64,000 nt of DNA from contig CAYNTO010000001.1 of the NCBI GenBank assembly GCA_964400355.1, positions 434,001 through 498,000 of the forward strand, written 5' to 3'. Every line of letters begins with the position of its first letter. Within the stretch, counting starts at the first letter, position 1. The notes beneath the pieces were generated by a model that saw nothing but the letters and a program-made list of their open reading frames with translations, searched no databases and was not told where the DNA came from. A program made the position numbers and the translations under genes. Positions 55,183-63,590 of this stretch are shown one piece after another. This stretch comes from JACKAL01 sp964400355. Lineage in GTDB: Bacteria > Bdellovibrionota > Bdellovibrionia > Bdellovibrionales > JAGQZY01.

Positions 55183-55802
55183 CGGAAGTTTCTATTTTCG
55201 AAAAATCGAATGCAGTCATTGAGGTTTCCTGGTGGAACATCAATAGCTTTTAAGCTTTTAGTCCACGCCGGCGGCGTAAAGCGCGGTGAGTGCTGATACA
55301 GATAGTAGTTAAAAGTATTCTCAGGCAGGGTGTTTGAGAACTTGCCTTGATCGATCTGCTGTGCCCACTGAACGGTTTTTTCCCACAATTTTGATTTTTC
55401 CGGACATAAAAACTGTGCAACTGCCGACTCCTTATAGAAATGTAAGGATGATGCAAACTGCGAATCCTTAAAAATCACATCTTCAATATTTCCGTCTTTT
55501 TTAATGCGTTGATCGAGCACGCTAGCGATGTGGTGTGAGATATCTATGTGGCGATCCTGGCATTTGGCGCCACTGGCTATGGTTTCCGCATAAATCAGAC
55601 GTGCAAGGATCTCAGCACGCGGAGTTTTATTTTTTTGAAATAGCCGACGAAAGTGTTTGTAGCTTCGGTCCGCTTTCGATTTTTCGAGTGGCCTGGCTTC
55701 GAAGCAAATAGGCTGTGGCGACTCGGGGGGAGCGTATTTTGTCCCTTGCGTTTGTGCCGAAGAGATAAGGGTGGCAAAAAAAGCGGTGAGAAGCACACTC
55801 AT
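55179..55802 (-). CDS. SleB-like cell-wall hydrolase, secreted
   Basis: A 207-residue protein with a hydrophobic N-terminus (SVLLTAFFATLISSAQT). The central part fits the SleB/hydrolase-2 fold: ILARLIYAETIASGA with the Glu expected for catalysis, IASVLDQRIKKDG, and VIFKDSQFASS. Such proteins act on cortex or peptidoglycan. Two to three Cys could form disulfides. It overlaps the SDR stop by 4 nt on the opposite strand and lies 2 nt after the upstream lipoprotein gene, so the two form an operon. Assignment is by motif pattern only. Confidence 0.6.
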   Translation of the reverse strand: MSVLLTAFFATLISSAQTQGTKYAPPESPQPICFEARPLEKSKADRSYKHFRRLFQKNKTPRAEILARLIYAETIASGAKCQDRHIDISHHIASVLDQRIKKDGNIEDVIFKDSQFASSLHFYKESAVAQFLCPEKSKLWEKTVQWAQQIDQGKFSNTLPENTFNYYLYQHSPRFTPPAWTKSLKAIDVPPGNLNDCIRFFENRNFR

Positions 55803-55804
55803 TA

Positions 55805-56314
55805 CTAACGACCGACGTGCAATTGTGCGTCGTCTCTCAATTGTGTCCGCATTTCTTCGGGATCGCGCTTGCGTCCCTCAAACGTGATCCAATCGATTTT
55901 CATCTTTTCCATATTGGCTTTTGCCAGCGCACCTGCTTGGTGCGCATCAGCCGTGGTCATTTTTTCTACTTGGGAGCGCTTGAATTTCCACTGCACACCG
56001 GGATACGAGGCGCGCGGATCATGACTGTCTTCGGGATACATCAGACTGTGCCAAAAGCCATCGAAACTTCCGTAGGATTTCCCTCGATAAGTAAAAGGCG
56101 CGGTATCTGGGTTTGCCACTGCGCCCTCATCTACAGTTGCGCTCGTACTTTCTGTTTGGAAAAGCTCTTGACGCTGCTCGGGCCCCCACACGGCTTCAGG
56201 ATAGACCATTGATGGCGCGTCCCGTTTGGCTTTCATTGACGAGCATCCCACCGTTAAAAAAAGTAAGGCGAGAGGAACAGAAAAGTTGCGGAGTTTAAAA
56301 AGTGCGTTCGACAT
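55805..56314 (-). CDS. Lipoprotein, possibly NADAR-like
   Basis: A 169-residue lipoprotein with lipobox TVGC. The pattern PFTYRGKSYGSFDGFWHSL, then ADAHQAGALAKANMEKMKIDWITFEGRKRDPEEM, resembles the NADAR/YbiA fold (G-K-x-Y-x-S-x-E... and A-K...W). A Glu often found after the S-x in the first motif is Asp/Gly here. NADAR proteins are normally cytoplasmic, so a lipid-anchored one would be unusual, and I hold the assignment loosely. It is the first gene of a two-gene operon with the SleB-like hydrolase. Confidence 0.5.
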   Translation of the reverse strand: MSNALFKLRNFSVPLALLFLTVGCSSMKAKRDAPSMVYPEAVWGPEQRQELFQTESTSATVDEGAVANPDTAPFTYRGKSYGSFDGFWHSLMYPEDSHDPRASYPGVQWKFKRSQVEKMTTADAHQAGALAKANMEKMKIDWITFEGRKRDPEEMRTQLRDDAQLHVGR

Positions 56315-56423
56315 GTGACCCAGTATTTCGCATTTTATCAGTTCTGTCGAATATTAAGAAAATGGGAAGGTGTCTCTCTGGTGGCGATTTGCCGCCATCC
56401 AGCGTGAACGAAGAGCGGGGGCA

Positions 56424-57860
56424 TTAGCTGGCTTTGAGTCTGTACTTGGCTGAGCCTTCGATTTTTTCGACGATATCTTCGTCTTTAATGTCTTTAAATA
56501 GGCGGTAAATCTTATGTTTGGAGAGCGGTACTACGTTTTCGAGATCGGCCACACTGAACGGGCGATCACCGATAGCATATTTGATAATGTGCGCGAGGAC
56601 TTCTTGGCGACTCTCAAAAATCATTTGCGGGTAAATAGTCACTGAGGTCGCCTCTTTAAGGCGCAGACGGTATCCGTATATAGTGGATTCCAATCGGAGA
56701 CCCATGTCGGACTCCTCAATAAATTTTTGCAGCTTTGCAGTGAGCGCGTAAATTTTTTTCGGTGAAGAGATGGGGTTATACACTTCACCACAAAACAAAT
56801 AATCAAAAATGCGGGGGATGGACCACGGCCGGTAGCCATCGGCCAGGAATAGCAGAAATAAACGATGCAGAAGCATACCCGACGGGAGTTTCTCCGAGAA
56901 CATCTGCAGTGGATCTATATTCGATGTGCTTTCGCCTCGCGCCAACTGGTAGGTACCCATCGATTCGAACTCTAATCCCGTCTGCAAACGCATGCGCTGG
57001 CGATATCCCTCATACGGCGTGCTAAAATAGACTTGTTTGAGAAGTTCAGTGTTCTTTTGGAAGCGCGCGATGTGATAATCAAAATCGCGCAATGTTTCCC
57101 AGTGCAGGGACTTCCTTATTTCGCGCTTAAGGCTCGAAATGGCATCCATGTTGAATTCGCCGTCTGCAGCTTCGGTTACAAGTTGCCATTTTTTAATAAA
57201 TAACGAGGTGTTGCTCTGTTGGTCGCCGCTGAGTTTGAGAGCTTCGTCAAAAATGGTCTCGGCTTTTTTAAAGTCACCCTGCAGGAGATGGAATTGGCCG
57301 AGCAGCTCTCTGTAATTGAGGAAAAACTGAAAATAATTTTTTGCATCCATCTTCGAAAGGTAACCGATCTCCCTGGAGGCTTCATCAAAAAGTCCCAAGA
57401 ACAAACTGCACGACGCCAAATTGAGGTGCGCGACGATAGATTCCCGTTCGTTCAGAGAGAAATTATGAATGTGAGCGAGCAGGTGTTGGCGGGCTGCCGC
57501 ATAATTCCACTCGTGTACTTCGGCATACGCCAGATAAAGTGACTGGTCTTTTCCTTGTCCCGAGCGCTCAAGAAGTAATTTACTTTGGCGGACCAATCCA
57601 ATTTTGCGAATAGAGGATGCGTACTCAAGCAAATCCTCTTGTGATGGAGATGTGGTGCCGTAAACGTTGCCTTGAAGGATATGAATCGCCTCGTTGTACA
57701 TATGACAACGACGCGCGATGCGCGCGTAGTGCCGACGCACGTCCTTAGGAAGGCTTTCCACATCAAGGGCCTTAATTGTTTTTCGAGGTATATCGAGCTG
57801 AAACCCATCCACTGCGGATTCCAACTCCTGTACCAGAATGAGATGTTTATTGGCCGACAT
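56424..57860 (-). CDS. TPR protein with two C-terminal winged-helix domains, probable regulator
   Basis: A 478-residue cytoplasmic protein. The N-terminal 300 residues are TPR-like helical pairs (NEAIHILQGN, AHLNLASCSLFLGLFDEASREI, GQFHLLQGDFKKAETIFDEAL). Residues about 340-410 (PSGMLLHRLFLLFLADGYRPWSI, SSPKKIYALTAKLQKFIEES, STIYGYRLRL) look like an OmpR-type winged helix. Residues about 420-475 (REVLAHIIKYAIGDRPFSVADL, SKHKIYRLFKDIKDEDIVEKI) look like a second winged helix. The architecture suggests a transcription factor with a protein-binding sensor. It is divergent from the FQNC lipoprotein. No ribosome site is clear. Confidence 0.6.
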   Translation of the reverse strand: MSANKHLILVQELESAVDGFQLDIPRKTIKALDVESLPKDVRRHYARIARRCHMYNEAIHILQGNVYGTTSPSQEDLLEYASSIRKIGLVRQSKLLLERSGQGKDQSLYLAYAEVHEWNYAAARQHLLAHIHNFSLNERESIVAHLNLASCSLFLGLFDEASREIGYLSKMDAKNYFQFFLNYRELLGQFHLLQGDFKKAETIFDEALKLSGDQQSNTSLFIKKWQLVTEAADGEFNMDAISSLKREIRKSLHWETLRDFDYHIARFQKNTELLKQVYFSTPYEGYRQRMRLQTGLEFESMGTYQLARGESTSNIDPLQMFSEKLPSGMLLHRLFLLFLADGYRPWSIPRIFDYLFCGEVYNPISSPKKIYALTAKLQKFIEESDMGLRLESTIYGYRLRLKEATSVTIYPQMIFESRQEVLAHIIKYAIGDRPFSVADLENVVPLSKHKIYRLFKDIKDEDIVEKIEGSAKYRLKAS

Positions 57861-57904
57861 TTGCTTATTTATCGGTTTTTGTGGAGAATAGTTGCATGGG
57901 GGCC

Positions 57905-58363
57905 ATGAAGAAACTCTTCCTTACCTGTATTTTGGTCGGTACCTGTGTTCCACTTTTTCAGAATTGTGGGCAACAAGGTGCTTTGCACGGTAATGGTGAC
58001 CCCTACGAATCCGATCCTGTCCTGGACATTGGTGATGATTTTAATACTGAACTGCCCGGGTCACCCGTAAGCGGAACAGCTCCAGTTGTTCGTTCCTGTA
58101 CTCCGGTTGGATCCGGTGGCAAGATTTCCAAAGTGATCTTTCAGTCTTTAGATGCCGCGAACAATCAGATTCGAATAATCACCACAGACTCTAAAGAACG
58201 CTCAGTGATCGCGAGCAGTTCCAGTACTTCTGTCACAATGGATTTGCAGTACGATTCGGGCATTCGCGTTAAACGCGTGGATATTTTTGCATATAGTGTT
58301 ACACTGTATGTAGAAAAATCGGGTGTGACGACCTCAGAACAGCTCTCTTGCGTGTTCCCTTAG
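57905..58363 (+). CDS. Small lipoprotein with FQNC lipobox
   Basis: A 152-residue protein beginning MKKLFLTCILVGTCVPLFQNCG, a lipoprotein leader in which Asn precedes the acylated Cys, as in the gene at 3032. The mature part is Ser/Thr/Asp-rich with a beta-type C-terminal domain (KISKVIFQSLDAANNQIRI...RVDIFAYSVTLYVE) and two Cys. Function unknown. A GGGGG stretch lies just upstream of the ATG at 57905; an alternative ATG at 57896 would add three residues. It is followed by a candidate small-RNA gene. Confidence 0.65.
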   Translation: MKKLFLTCILVGTCVPLFQNCGQQGALHGNGDPYESDPVLDIGDDFNTELPGSPVSGTAPVVRSCTPVGSGGKISKVIFQSLDAANNQIRIITTDSKERSVIASSSSTSVTMDLQYDSGIRVKRVDIFAYSVTLYVEKSGVTTSEQLSCVFP

Positions 58364-58437
58364 CACACTTTTTTGTTTTTTCCATTCTCACACAGACACA
58401 ATAGTTTTTGCTTCTCGCTGCCATAAATTATTTTTTT

Positions 58438-58466
58438 TTGCGCACTCCTTCAGAGTTCGATATTCT
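58438..58466 (+). promoter_or_regulatory. Candidate promoter of the small RNA
   Basis: TTGCGC (58438-58443), a 17-nt spacer, then TATTCT (58461-58466). Transcription would begin near 58473, consistent with the RNA called below. Confidence 0.5.
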
Positions 58467-58472
58467 GACTAT

Positions 58473-58630
58473 GGTTTTCTGAAGCCTGAAGGGAGGTGGT
58501 GCCTATGACAGAACAGATAAGAAGTTGTGGGCTCCTCCATTTTAATGGAGGAGCTTACTAGAAGATCGGCGAACCGTGCGAATAGCACCGCTAAGCCTTT
58601 AGGCGACACGAAAGTGTCGCCTATTTTTTT
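58473..58630 (+). ncRNA. Candidate small RNA with an 18-codon open frame
   Basis: An independent transcription unit of about 155 nt. An intrinsic terminator with TAGGCGACAC-GAAA-GTGTCGCCTA (58600-58623) and seven T ends it. A strong GGGAGG site precedes ATG 58505, which opens an 18-codon frame ending TAG at 58561. Within that frame lies a near-perfect hairpin GCTCCTCCAT...ATGGAGGAGC (58531-58554). Its CTCCTCC strand could pair either with its own hairpin partner or with the GGGAGG ribosome site, suggesting a switch. It could equally be a trans-acting RNA with an anti-Shine-Dalgarno motif. I do not recognise an Rfam family. Confidence 0.55.
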
Positions 58631-58648
58631 GCCATTTTAGAGCGGAAA

Positions 58649-59356
58649 TCACAGCGAATCGTGAGCTGAATTTTTAATCAAAGAGTCCGCCTCTTTTCCT
58701 AAATAGCGGTCAATCAAACCATGCACGGCGTAGATCACTGGAGTAAGTGCGATAGCGATCAGAAGTTTGTAAGAATAATTTGTTAATGCCACATTGAAGA
58801 ATTCATTGCTCGAAATTTTACCCGGTAGCCAAAATGCGATACCGATTATAATGAGACTATCGATCATCTGCGAAACAATGGTCGATCCGGTGGTGCGCAA
58901 CCACAATAATCGCGAGCCCGTCTTTTCGCGAACAAACCAAAATACCGTAACGTCGATGAGCTGAGACACCGTAAAGGCAATGACGCTTCCAAATATGATC
59001 CATAGGGATTGTCCAAACACAGTGCGAAAGGTTTCGTCGTTAACGGGTGAGAAGTCGGCAGCTGGAACCGCCACTGCAATAGCGAGTACTATGAAACAAT
59101 AGATAATCATGGCGGTGGTCATCCACGTGATGCGCCTAACGCCCTCTTTGCCAAAATATTCATTCATGATATCGGTGGCGACGAGAACGATTGGCCAAGG
59201 AATAACCCCAATAGATGCCGCGGGTTTCCCAATCCATGGAATATCCAGCGGAATAAATATGAGTTTCCCACCAATCAGCTCGGCGAGCACGGCATTGGTG
59301 ATAAAAAAAGCTGCAAGCAATAGATAGATGGTGTCTCGTCGGTTTTGTAACTTCAT
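58649..59356 (-). CDS. yhhQ: Queuosine precursor transporter (VUT family, YhhQ)
   Basis: A 235-residue membrane protein with six hydrophobic segments. It has the family patterns TNAVLAELIGGKLIF near the N-terminus, TDIMNEYFGKEGVRRI and GSTIVSQMIDSLIIIGIAF. VUT-family transporters import queuosine precursors such as 7-cyano-7-deazaguanine. The frame extends to 59422, but the ATG at 59356 is favoured by family length. No queuosine genes are nearby. It is convergent with the small RNA and divergent from the next lipoprotein. Confidence 0.9.
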   Translation of the reverse strand: MKLQNRRDTIYLLLAAFFITNAVLAELIGGKLIFIPLDIPWIGKPAASIGVIPWPIVLVATDIMNEYFGKEGVRRITWMTTAMIIYCFIVLAIAVAVPAADFSPVNDETFRTVFGQSLWIIFGSVIAFTVSQLIDVTVFWFVREKTGSRLLWLRTTGSTIVSQMIDSLIIIGIAFWLPGKISSNEFFNVALTNYSYKLLIAIALTPVIYAVHGLIDRYLGKEADSLIKNSAHDSL

Positions 59357-59552
59357 ATTATTGGAAAGATACCTCGGGCCATAGGGGTAGGCTACAGTTC
59401 TTTTTGTTCGGCGCGGTACCACGGTGTTTCAGTTCTATACAATTGGCAAAGCAAAAAATGAAAAATGAATCATTATGAGACGTTTTTTTTGCAATTATCT
59501 GGGTGTCGTTCATACCCCCGAATTTGAGAAACTATATGTATTGGGGGCAATT

Positions 59553-60602
59553 ATGAAAACTTATAAGAATATTTTAATGGGATTGGTGTTAGCAGTGAGT
59601 ACAGTGAACTGCGAGAGTGGTAAAAACAACGGTGGGTTTACTCCCGTACCGCTGCCACAGCCATGCACGGGTGACAATTGTATTACGGATTTAGATATTG
59701 AATCCACACCGGAGAAGATTTCGTATTTTGATGGGGGCTGGTATGGACTACCGAATGTTCCGAATTGGCGCTTGAAAGTGGATATCGACCGCTCGGGAAA
59801 CAAAATCAATGCAAAGGTGCAAACACCCAGCTGTACTGTGGCCGGAACTATTACAGCTAAGGATTATGTGGCGCTCGATACAGCCATGCTGAATGTGGCG
59901 ACCAAAGTGGATGAGGTGTCCATGGTGGATGGCGGCGATGAGGTGATCACAGTTACCGAAGACGGCGTTATTTCAAAACTTTTTTTAAAAACTGGTGACT
60001 CTTCGTATAGAAAACCTGTTGTTAAAAACAGAGCCGATGCGGATCGCATTCGCAAGCAGGTACAAGCTATCGCTGATTTCGCGCTAAAAAGTTGCAAGAA
60101 TATTCCAGATCGTTACAAAGCCTGGTACCGCCAAAACGTGTATTCCAATGGCACTGTTGATCAAAGAGCGCTGATTCCACATCCACGTCTCACCAACACC
60201 ATCCATGACATCCGTATCACTCACGAAGCGAGTGGCACACGCATTCAGGGTTATCGTACTATCACAGACCTCATAAAAACATGCCAAGTGCAAGTGAACG
60301 CAGTGATCGCCAGCGATGCGGCTTGGAGAGCGGCTCTTGCCAAGGTAAACATTGTGCGATCAGAAATTATCTGTTACCCCACTTTGGGTCAAGCCTCAGA
60401 GGAAGACATGCACATTTACTATCCGGCAAATCCTTTGTCGCTCACGGTGTACAATCGCAATGGAACTTCGCAGACCGGAAACTTTGGATGCATGTACGAA
60501 AACCGCGTAGAGAACGGTTACGAGTTAGAAAATCTAATCAAGAAGTATCTCGATGCGCAAACCGCTAAGTGTTCATCGAATCTTTCAGAACTTTATCAAT
60601 AA
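59553..60602 (+). CDS. Hypothetical lipoprotein
   Basis: A 349-residue lipoprotein: the leader MKTYKNILMGLVLAVSTVNC ends in a non-standard lipobox with Asn before the Cys. The mature protein has several Cys pairs (PCTGDNC, SCTVAG, SCKNIP, TCQVQ, ICYPT, GCMYEN, KCSS), suggesting extensive disulfides, and is mixed alpha/beta. No family recognised. A GGGGG stretch 5 nt before the ATG serves as ribosome site; a CCCCC run 24 nt further upstream could mask it. A bidirectional terminator follows. Confidence 0.6.
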   Translation: MKTYKNILMGLVLAVSTVNCESGKNNGGFTPVPLPQPCTGDNCITDLDIESTPEKISYFDGGWYGLPNVPNWRLKVDIDRSGNKINAKVQTPSCTVAGTITAKDYVALDTAMLNVATKVDEVSMVDGGDEVITVTEDGVISKLFLKTGDSSYRKPVVKNRADADRIRKQVQAIADFALKSCKNIPDRYKAWYRQNVYSNGTVDQRALIPHPRLTNTIHDIRITHEASGTRIQGYRTITDLIKTCQVQVNAVIASDAAWRAALAKVNIVRSEIICYPTLGQASEEDMHIYYPANPLSLTVYNRNGTSQTGNFGCMYENRVENGYELENLIKKYLDAQTAKCSSNLSELYQ

Positions 60603-60660
60603 TGCCCTTGGATGGCCCGGCGACAACTCCGGGGGAGGGACTCGTCGGGCCTCCACATTT

Positions 60661-60697
60661 AAATAAAAAAGAGGGCCGCGCGCCCTCTTTTTTATTT
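60661..60697. terminator. Bidirectional intrinsic terminator
   Basis: GAGGGC-CGCGC-GCCCTC flanked by AAATAAAAAA on the left and TTTTTTATTT on the right. The symmetric A/T runs make it functional on both strands, between the lipoprotein gene (+) and the PBP gene (-). A second GC-rich stem (GGCCCGGCGA with TCGTCGGGCC) lies just before it at 60614-60651. Confidence 0.9.
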
Positions 60698-60726
60698 AGG
60701 AAATGTGCCAGATACGGTCGTGACGT

Positions 60727-61977
60727 TTACTTAGCCGCTACCGCCATGTCATCAGAGAATGCTTTTTTGATAATTGTTTGACTCAGGTACGAGGACTTCA
60801 CTGTCCAGTATTTTTTGTTTACGATGACGGCCCCAATGGCTATTTTGCGATTGCCATCACTGGCAAATCCCACAAACCAATCCACTTGCCCGCGTGGCTC
60901 GTCGCCGTTGAGGTGACCCGATTTACCGCCAACTTCGAGAAAGTTGAATTTACGATCGCGAAGAAGGTGAGCGAAGCTCTTGCGAGATGTGCCCTCTTTA
61001 ACAGTTGCGGACATCAGCTCTTTCACTTTGGCCGCCGACTTTTCAGTCATGATCTGCGCGATCTCAATTTTTTGTCCTGTGTATACGACTCGATTTGTAC
61101 TGTCGCGAAGTTCTGAAACCATAAAAGGAGCGATCATCTGCCCCCCGTTCACGACAGAGGCTGCGATCATCGCACCTTGTACAGGGCTCATGCGATTGGC
61201 GCGATTGTAGCCTGAAGCCACTTCAGTGAGTTGAAAGTTTTTCTCGGTAGGTACGATGGCCGTGCCAGGGTCCACTGGGAAATCGGTAGGGATCTGTTGG
61301 TTGAACATGAACTTTTCTGCGTACACCGACAAGTCGTCGGGTTCCACATTGTTGAGTCCGATTTTTCCAAACGGAGTGTTCATGGATTTGGCGAAAGCCT
61401 CACGTAAAGTCACTGTGCGTGTCCACCGCGTGATCTTGTCTTTCATCACATTGGATTTATAAAGCGTCCAATTGCCACCATTGAACTGAATCTTGTGTTT
61501 TGGAGAGAGGCCATACTTATCGATCGCTGCAGTCGCAGTAATGATTTTAAAAACCGAAGCGGCCGGGTAAGTGGCCTTGCGCAGGAGATTAATGTTCTCA
61601 TCCGATTTTTGAAAACTGGAGTACACGAGAACTTCACCGGTCTCCGCATCCATCATAAACACCGCAGCATAATCCGGGCGGTACTTGCGCAGAGTTTTAT
61701 CGGTGTAGCTTTGCAGATCTTCATCCAGCGTGTATTTCACCGAGACATCTTCTGGGTGGTCGTTGACCAAAGCTACCTGCAGTTGCTCAGGAAGTTCCAT
61801 TTTATTCAAGGGCACCGCAAGCGCTTGTGACACTTTGGCGCGAATGTTCATGGAGGTTTCTATTTTGGTGTCATCGGTCTCTAGGGCCGTGCTAACAGCG
61901 TTCACAGCACCAAGGCTGCAGAGAAAGAGCGTGATGATTCCGAGGATGGCGTAGCGAGGAGTAATTTTGAATCGCAT
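60727..61977 (-). CDS. Transpeptidase-domain penicillin-binding protein
   Basis: A 416-residue membrane-anchored PBP with one N-terminal TM (YAILGIITLFLCSLGAVNAV). The transpeptidase motifs are PAASVFKIIT (SxxK), KSMNTPFGK (SxN) and EVGGKSGHL (KSG in place of KTG). A class-A glycosyltransferase domain and the large class-B dimerisation domain are both absent, so it resembles short, mono-functional PBPs or PbpA-like enzymes. It acts in the periplasm, cross-linking or modifying peptidoglycan. It stands alone; the terminator downstream is shared. No ribosome site is clear. Confidence 0.85.
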   Translation of the reverse strand: MRFKITPRYAILGIITLFLCSLGAVNAVSTALETDDTKIETSMNIRAKVSQALAVPLNKMELPEQLQVALVNDHPEDVSVKYTLDEDLQSYTDKTLRKYRPDYAAVFMMDAETGEVLVYSSFQKSDENINLLRKATYPAASVFKIITATAAIDKYGLSPKHKIQFNGGNWTLYKSNVMKDKITRWTRTVTLREAFAKSMNTPFGKIGLNNVEPDDLSVYAEKFMFNQQIPTDFPVDPGTAIVPTEKNFQLTEVASGYNRANRMSPVQGAMIAASVVNGGQMIAPFMVSELRDSTNRVVYTGQKIEIAQIMTEKSAAKVKELMSATVKEGTSRKSFAHLLRDRKFNFLEVGGKSGHLNGDEPRGQVDWFVGFASDGNRKIAIGAVIVNKKYWTVKSSYLSQTIIKKAFSDDMAVAAK

Positions 61978-62124
61978 TTGATTAGGATAGTTCTAAAACG
62001 AGTCCTGACTCAAGGCCAGATTTGCTTTTTTTGCCGAATAAAAATCAGCTCTTAGCGGCTGAGGGCGCAAATTTCCGGCCTTGTCTCAATTTGAGAAAAA
62101 TAGCATAAAGTCATTCGCCATTTG

Positions 62125-62646
62125 CTACGTTTCACGCTTCCAATTTTGCTCTCCCAGATAGTCGGCTTTGCCAATATCCACTCCGGAAAAACGCAGAATT
62201 CCATAGACAGTGGTGACGTGAAAATAAAAATTGGGGAGTGCGTGCTGAACCAAATAGTTGTGCCCATCGAGATAGTGGCCCGGATACCAGGGATAGGTCA
62301 CTTTTCGTGTTTCGTAACCCACAAAATTTTGCGGTTCAATGGATTGCATAAAGTGAATGGCATCGTCGAGACGGTTAAAATAATCGTCGAACGTTTTGAT
62401 TTCGGAAGTGTACTGCTTGGCCTCAATACCTGTGAGGCGTGCAACGCAAAATCGAGCCACGTCACAGGCGATTTCCACTTGTTTACCGAGTGCAAATTGA
62501 TCGGGTGCAAGGCGCGTTTGCAATAGTATTTGCGGTTCGATGCCCTTGGTTTCAGCATGATGCTTGGCCTTCATCATCAGATTTTTCACCGATTTTAACG
62601 TTAATATGAACTGCGGTACGGTGATTTCAAAGACAGTTATCTGCAT
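62125..62646 (-). CDS. DUF1993 family protein
   Basis: A 173-residue cytoplasmic protein: MQITVFEITVPQFILTLKSVKNLMMKA, RLAPDQFALGKQVEIACDVARFCVARLTG, TYPWYPGHYLDGHNYLVQHALPNFYFHVTTVYGILR, matching DUF1993 (DinB-like helical bundle). The His residues in HNYL...HALPNFYFHV suit metal binding, as in DinB enzymes. Function is not established. ATG 62646 follows a GAGGG site; the open frame continues to 62751 but the family starts here. Confidence 0.8.
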   Translation of the reverse strand: MQITVFEITVPQFILTLKSVKNLMMKAKHHAETKGIEPQILLQTRLAPDQFALGKQVEIACDVARFCVARLTGIEAKQYTSEIKTFDDYFNRLDDAIHFMQSIEPQNFVGYETRKVTYPWYPGHYLDGHNYLVQHALPNFYFHVTTVYGILRFSGVDIGKADYLGEQNWKRET

Positions 62647-62797
62647 GCAAGTATCCCTCTTTACAAATGGTATGCGCATTCGGCAGAGAGTACAAGCACA
62701 GGACCACCTCGGCCTAAGTCGAGGTGAATAGCAGTTGAGAATCGGTCCCACTGGGAGGGGAAATGGCGCTTTCTGGTATCTCTCTGAGCGTCAACCC

Positions 62798-62826
62798 GTA
62801 GACGCTGCCGCTACATTCCGTATAAT
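62798..62826 (+). promoter_or_regulatory. Candidate promoter of the rhodanese gene
   Basis: A perfect TATAAT (62821-62826) with a weak -35 (GTAGAC, 62798-62803) at a 17-nt distance, about 75 nt before the ATG at 62904. The surrounding 250 nt have no gene. Confidence 0.5.
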
Positions 62827-62903
62827 GATTCACGAAACGGAAAATAAGAATCAACAGAATATGGAAAACTTCGTATTCGCTTTTTTCCCCACAAGGAGTA
62901 CCT

Positions 62904-63287
62904 ATGAAATCACTATTAATGGTCGCACTTACAGTTTTCGGAATGCACGCATTTGCTGCCAACACACCGGCTGCAAACTGCGAAGACGCATCGAAGTTTC
63001 CAGAAATCTCAAAAGCAGAATTGCAAACGCAAATCAAAAACAATTCCGCTTATGTTATCGATGTGAACGGTTCCAAATCTTACGCTAAAAAACACATTGA
63101 TAGCGCCGTAGATTTTGAAACCATCAAAACAAACGTTGCCACAAATATGCCCGCCGATAAGAGCAAGCTTATCGTTGCGTATTGCGGTGGTCCTTCGTGC
63201 GTTGCCTGGAAAAAAGCCGCCGTGGAAGCGTGCAAGGCAGGTTACACCAACGTGAAGCACTTTAAAGATGGCATCAAAGGTTGGTAA
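62904..63287 (+). CDS. Periplasmic rhodanese-like protein
   Basis: A 127-residue secreted protein with signal peptide MKSLLMVALTVFGMHAFAA. A single rhodanese domain follows: YVIDVNGSKSYAKKHIDSAVDF, then LIVAYCGGPSCVAWKKAAVEA with the Cys nucleophile at the start of the active-site loop, and ending VKHFKDGIKGW. Single-domain periplasmic rhodaneses handle sulfane sulfur or thiols. The usual DVR motif reads DVN here. AAGGAG lies upstream of the ATG. It is followed by a perfect hairpin. Confidence 0.88.
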   Translation: MKSLLMVALTVFGMHAFAANTPAANCEDASKFPEISKAELQTQIKNNSAYVIDVNGSKSYAKKHIDSAVDFETIKTNVATNMPADKSKLIVAYCGGPSCVAWKKAAVEACKAGYTNVKHFKDGIKGW

Positions 63288-63590
63288 TTTTTAGTTAAGA
63301 CTGTTGGCAATGCTCCGGCATTGCCAACGCCGTTGAGCACCACGGCTTTGCTGCCATGAGCGAAACTCCATCTCTCTCGATAGACATCATTCTCAGTGTC
63401 TTTTCAGATTCTGTCAGAATTTGCCTCATTTTTGCCTTTTCACACAGCTCATTTTAAACTTAAGCTGCTGATATCGTTTAGCATTTACTATATTGCTCCC
63501 ATACTATTTTTTTTTCACATCTCCTAGCCAATCGCGTGCGCATGAGCTACAACTTCGCCTATAAAAAAGAAATTCCCTTGAGGAGGTTCG
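63288..63590. other. Intergenic region upstream of pckG
   Basis: 303 nt without a gene. The left part holds the perfect inverted repeat described separately. The right part is T-rich with a possible promoter (TTTAGC, 17 nt, CATACT near 63477-63505) and the GAGGAGG ribosome site of pckG. Confidence 0.5.
63303..63328. terminator. Perfect hairpin after the rhodanese gene
   Basis: GTTGGCAATGC-TCCG-GCATTGCCAAC: 11-bp arms around a stable UNCG-like TCCG loop, 16 nt after the stop. No T-run follows, so it may be an RNA-stabilising 3' hairpin or a rho-dependent end rather than a strict intrinsic terminator. Confidence 0.55.
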
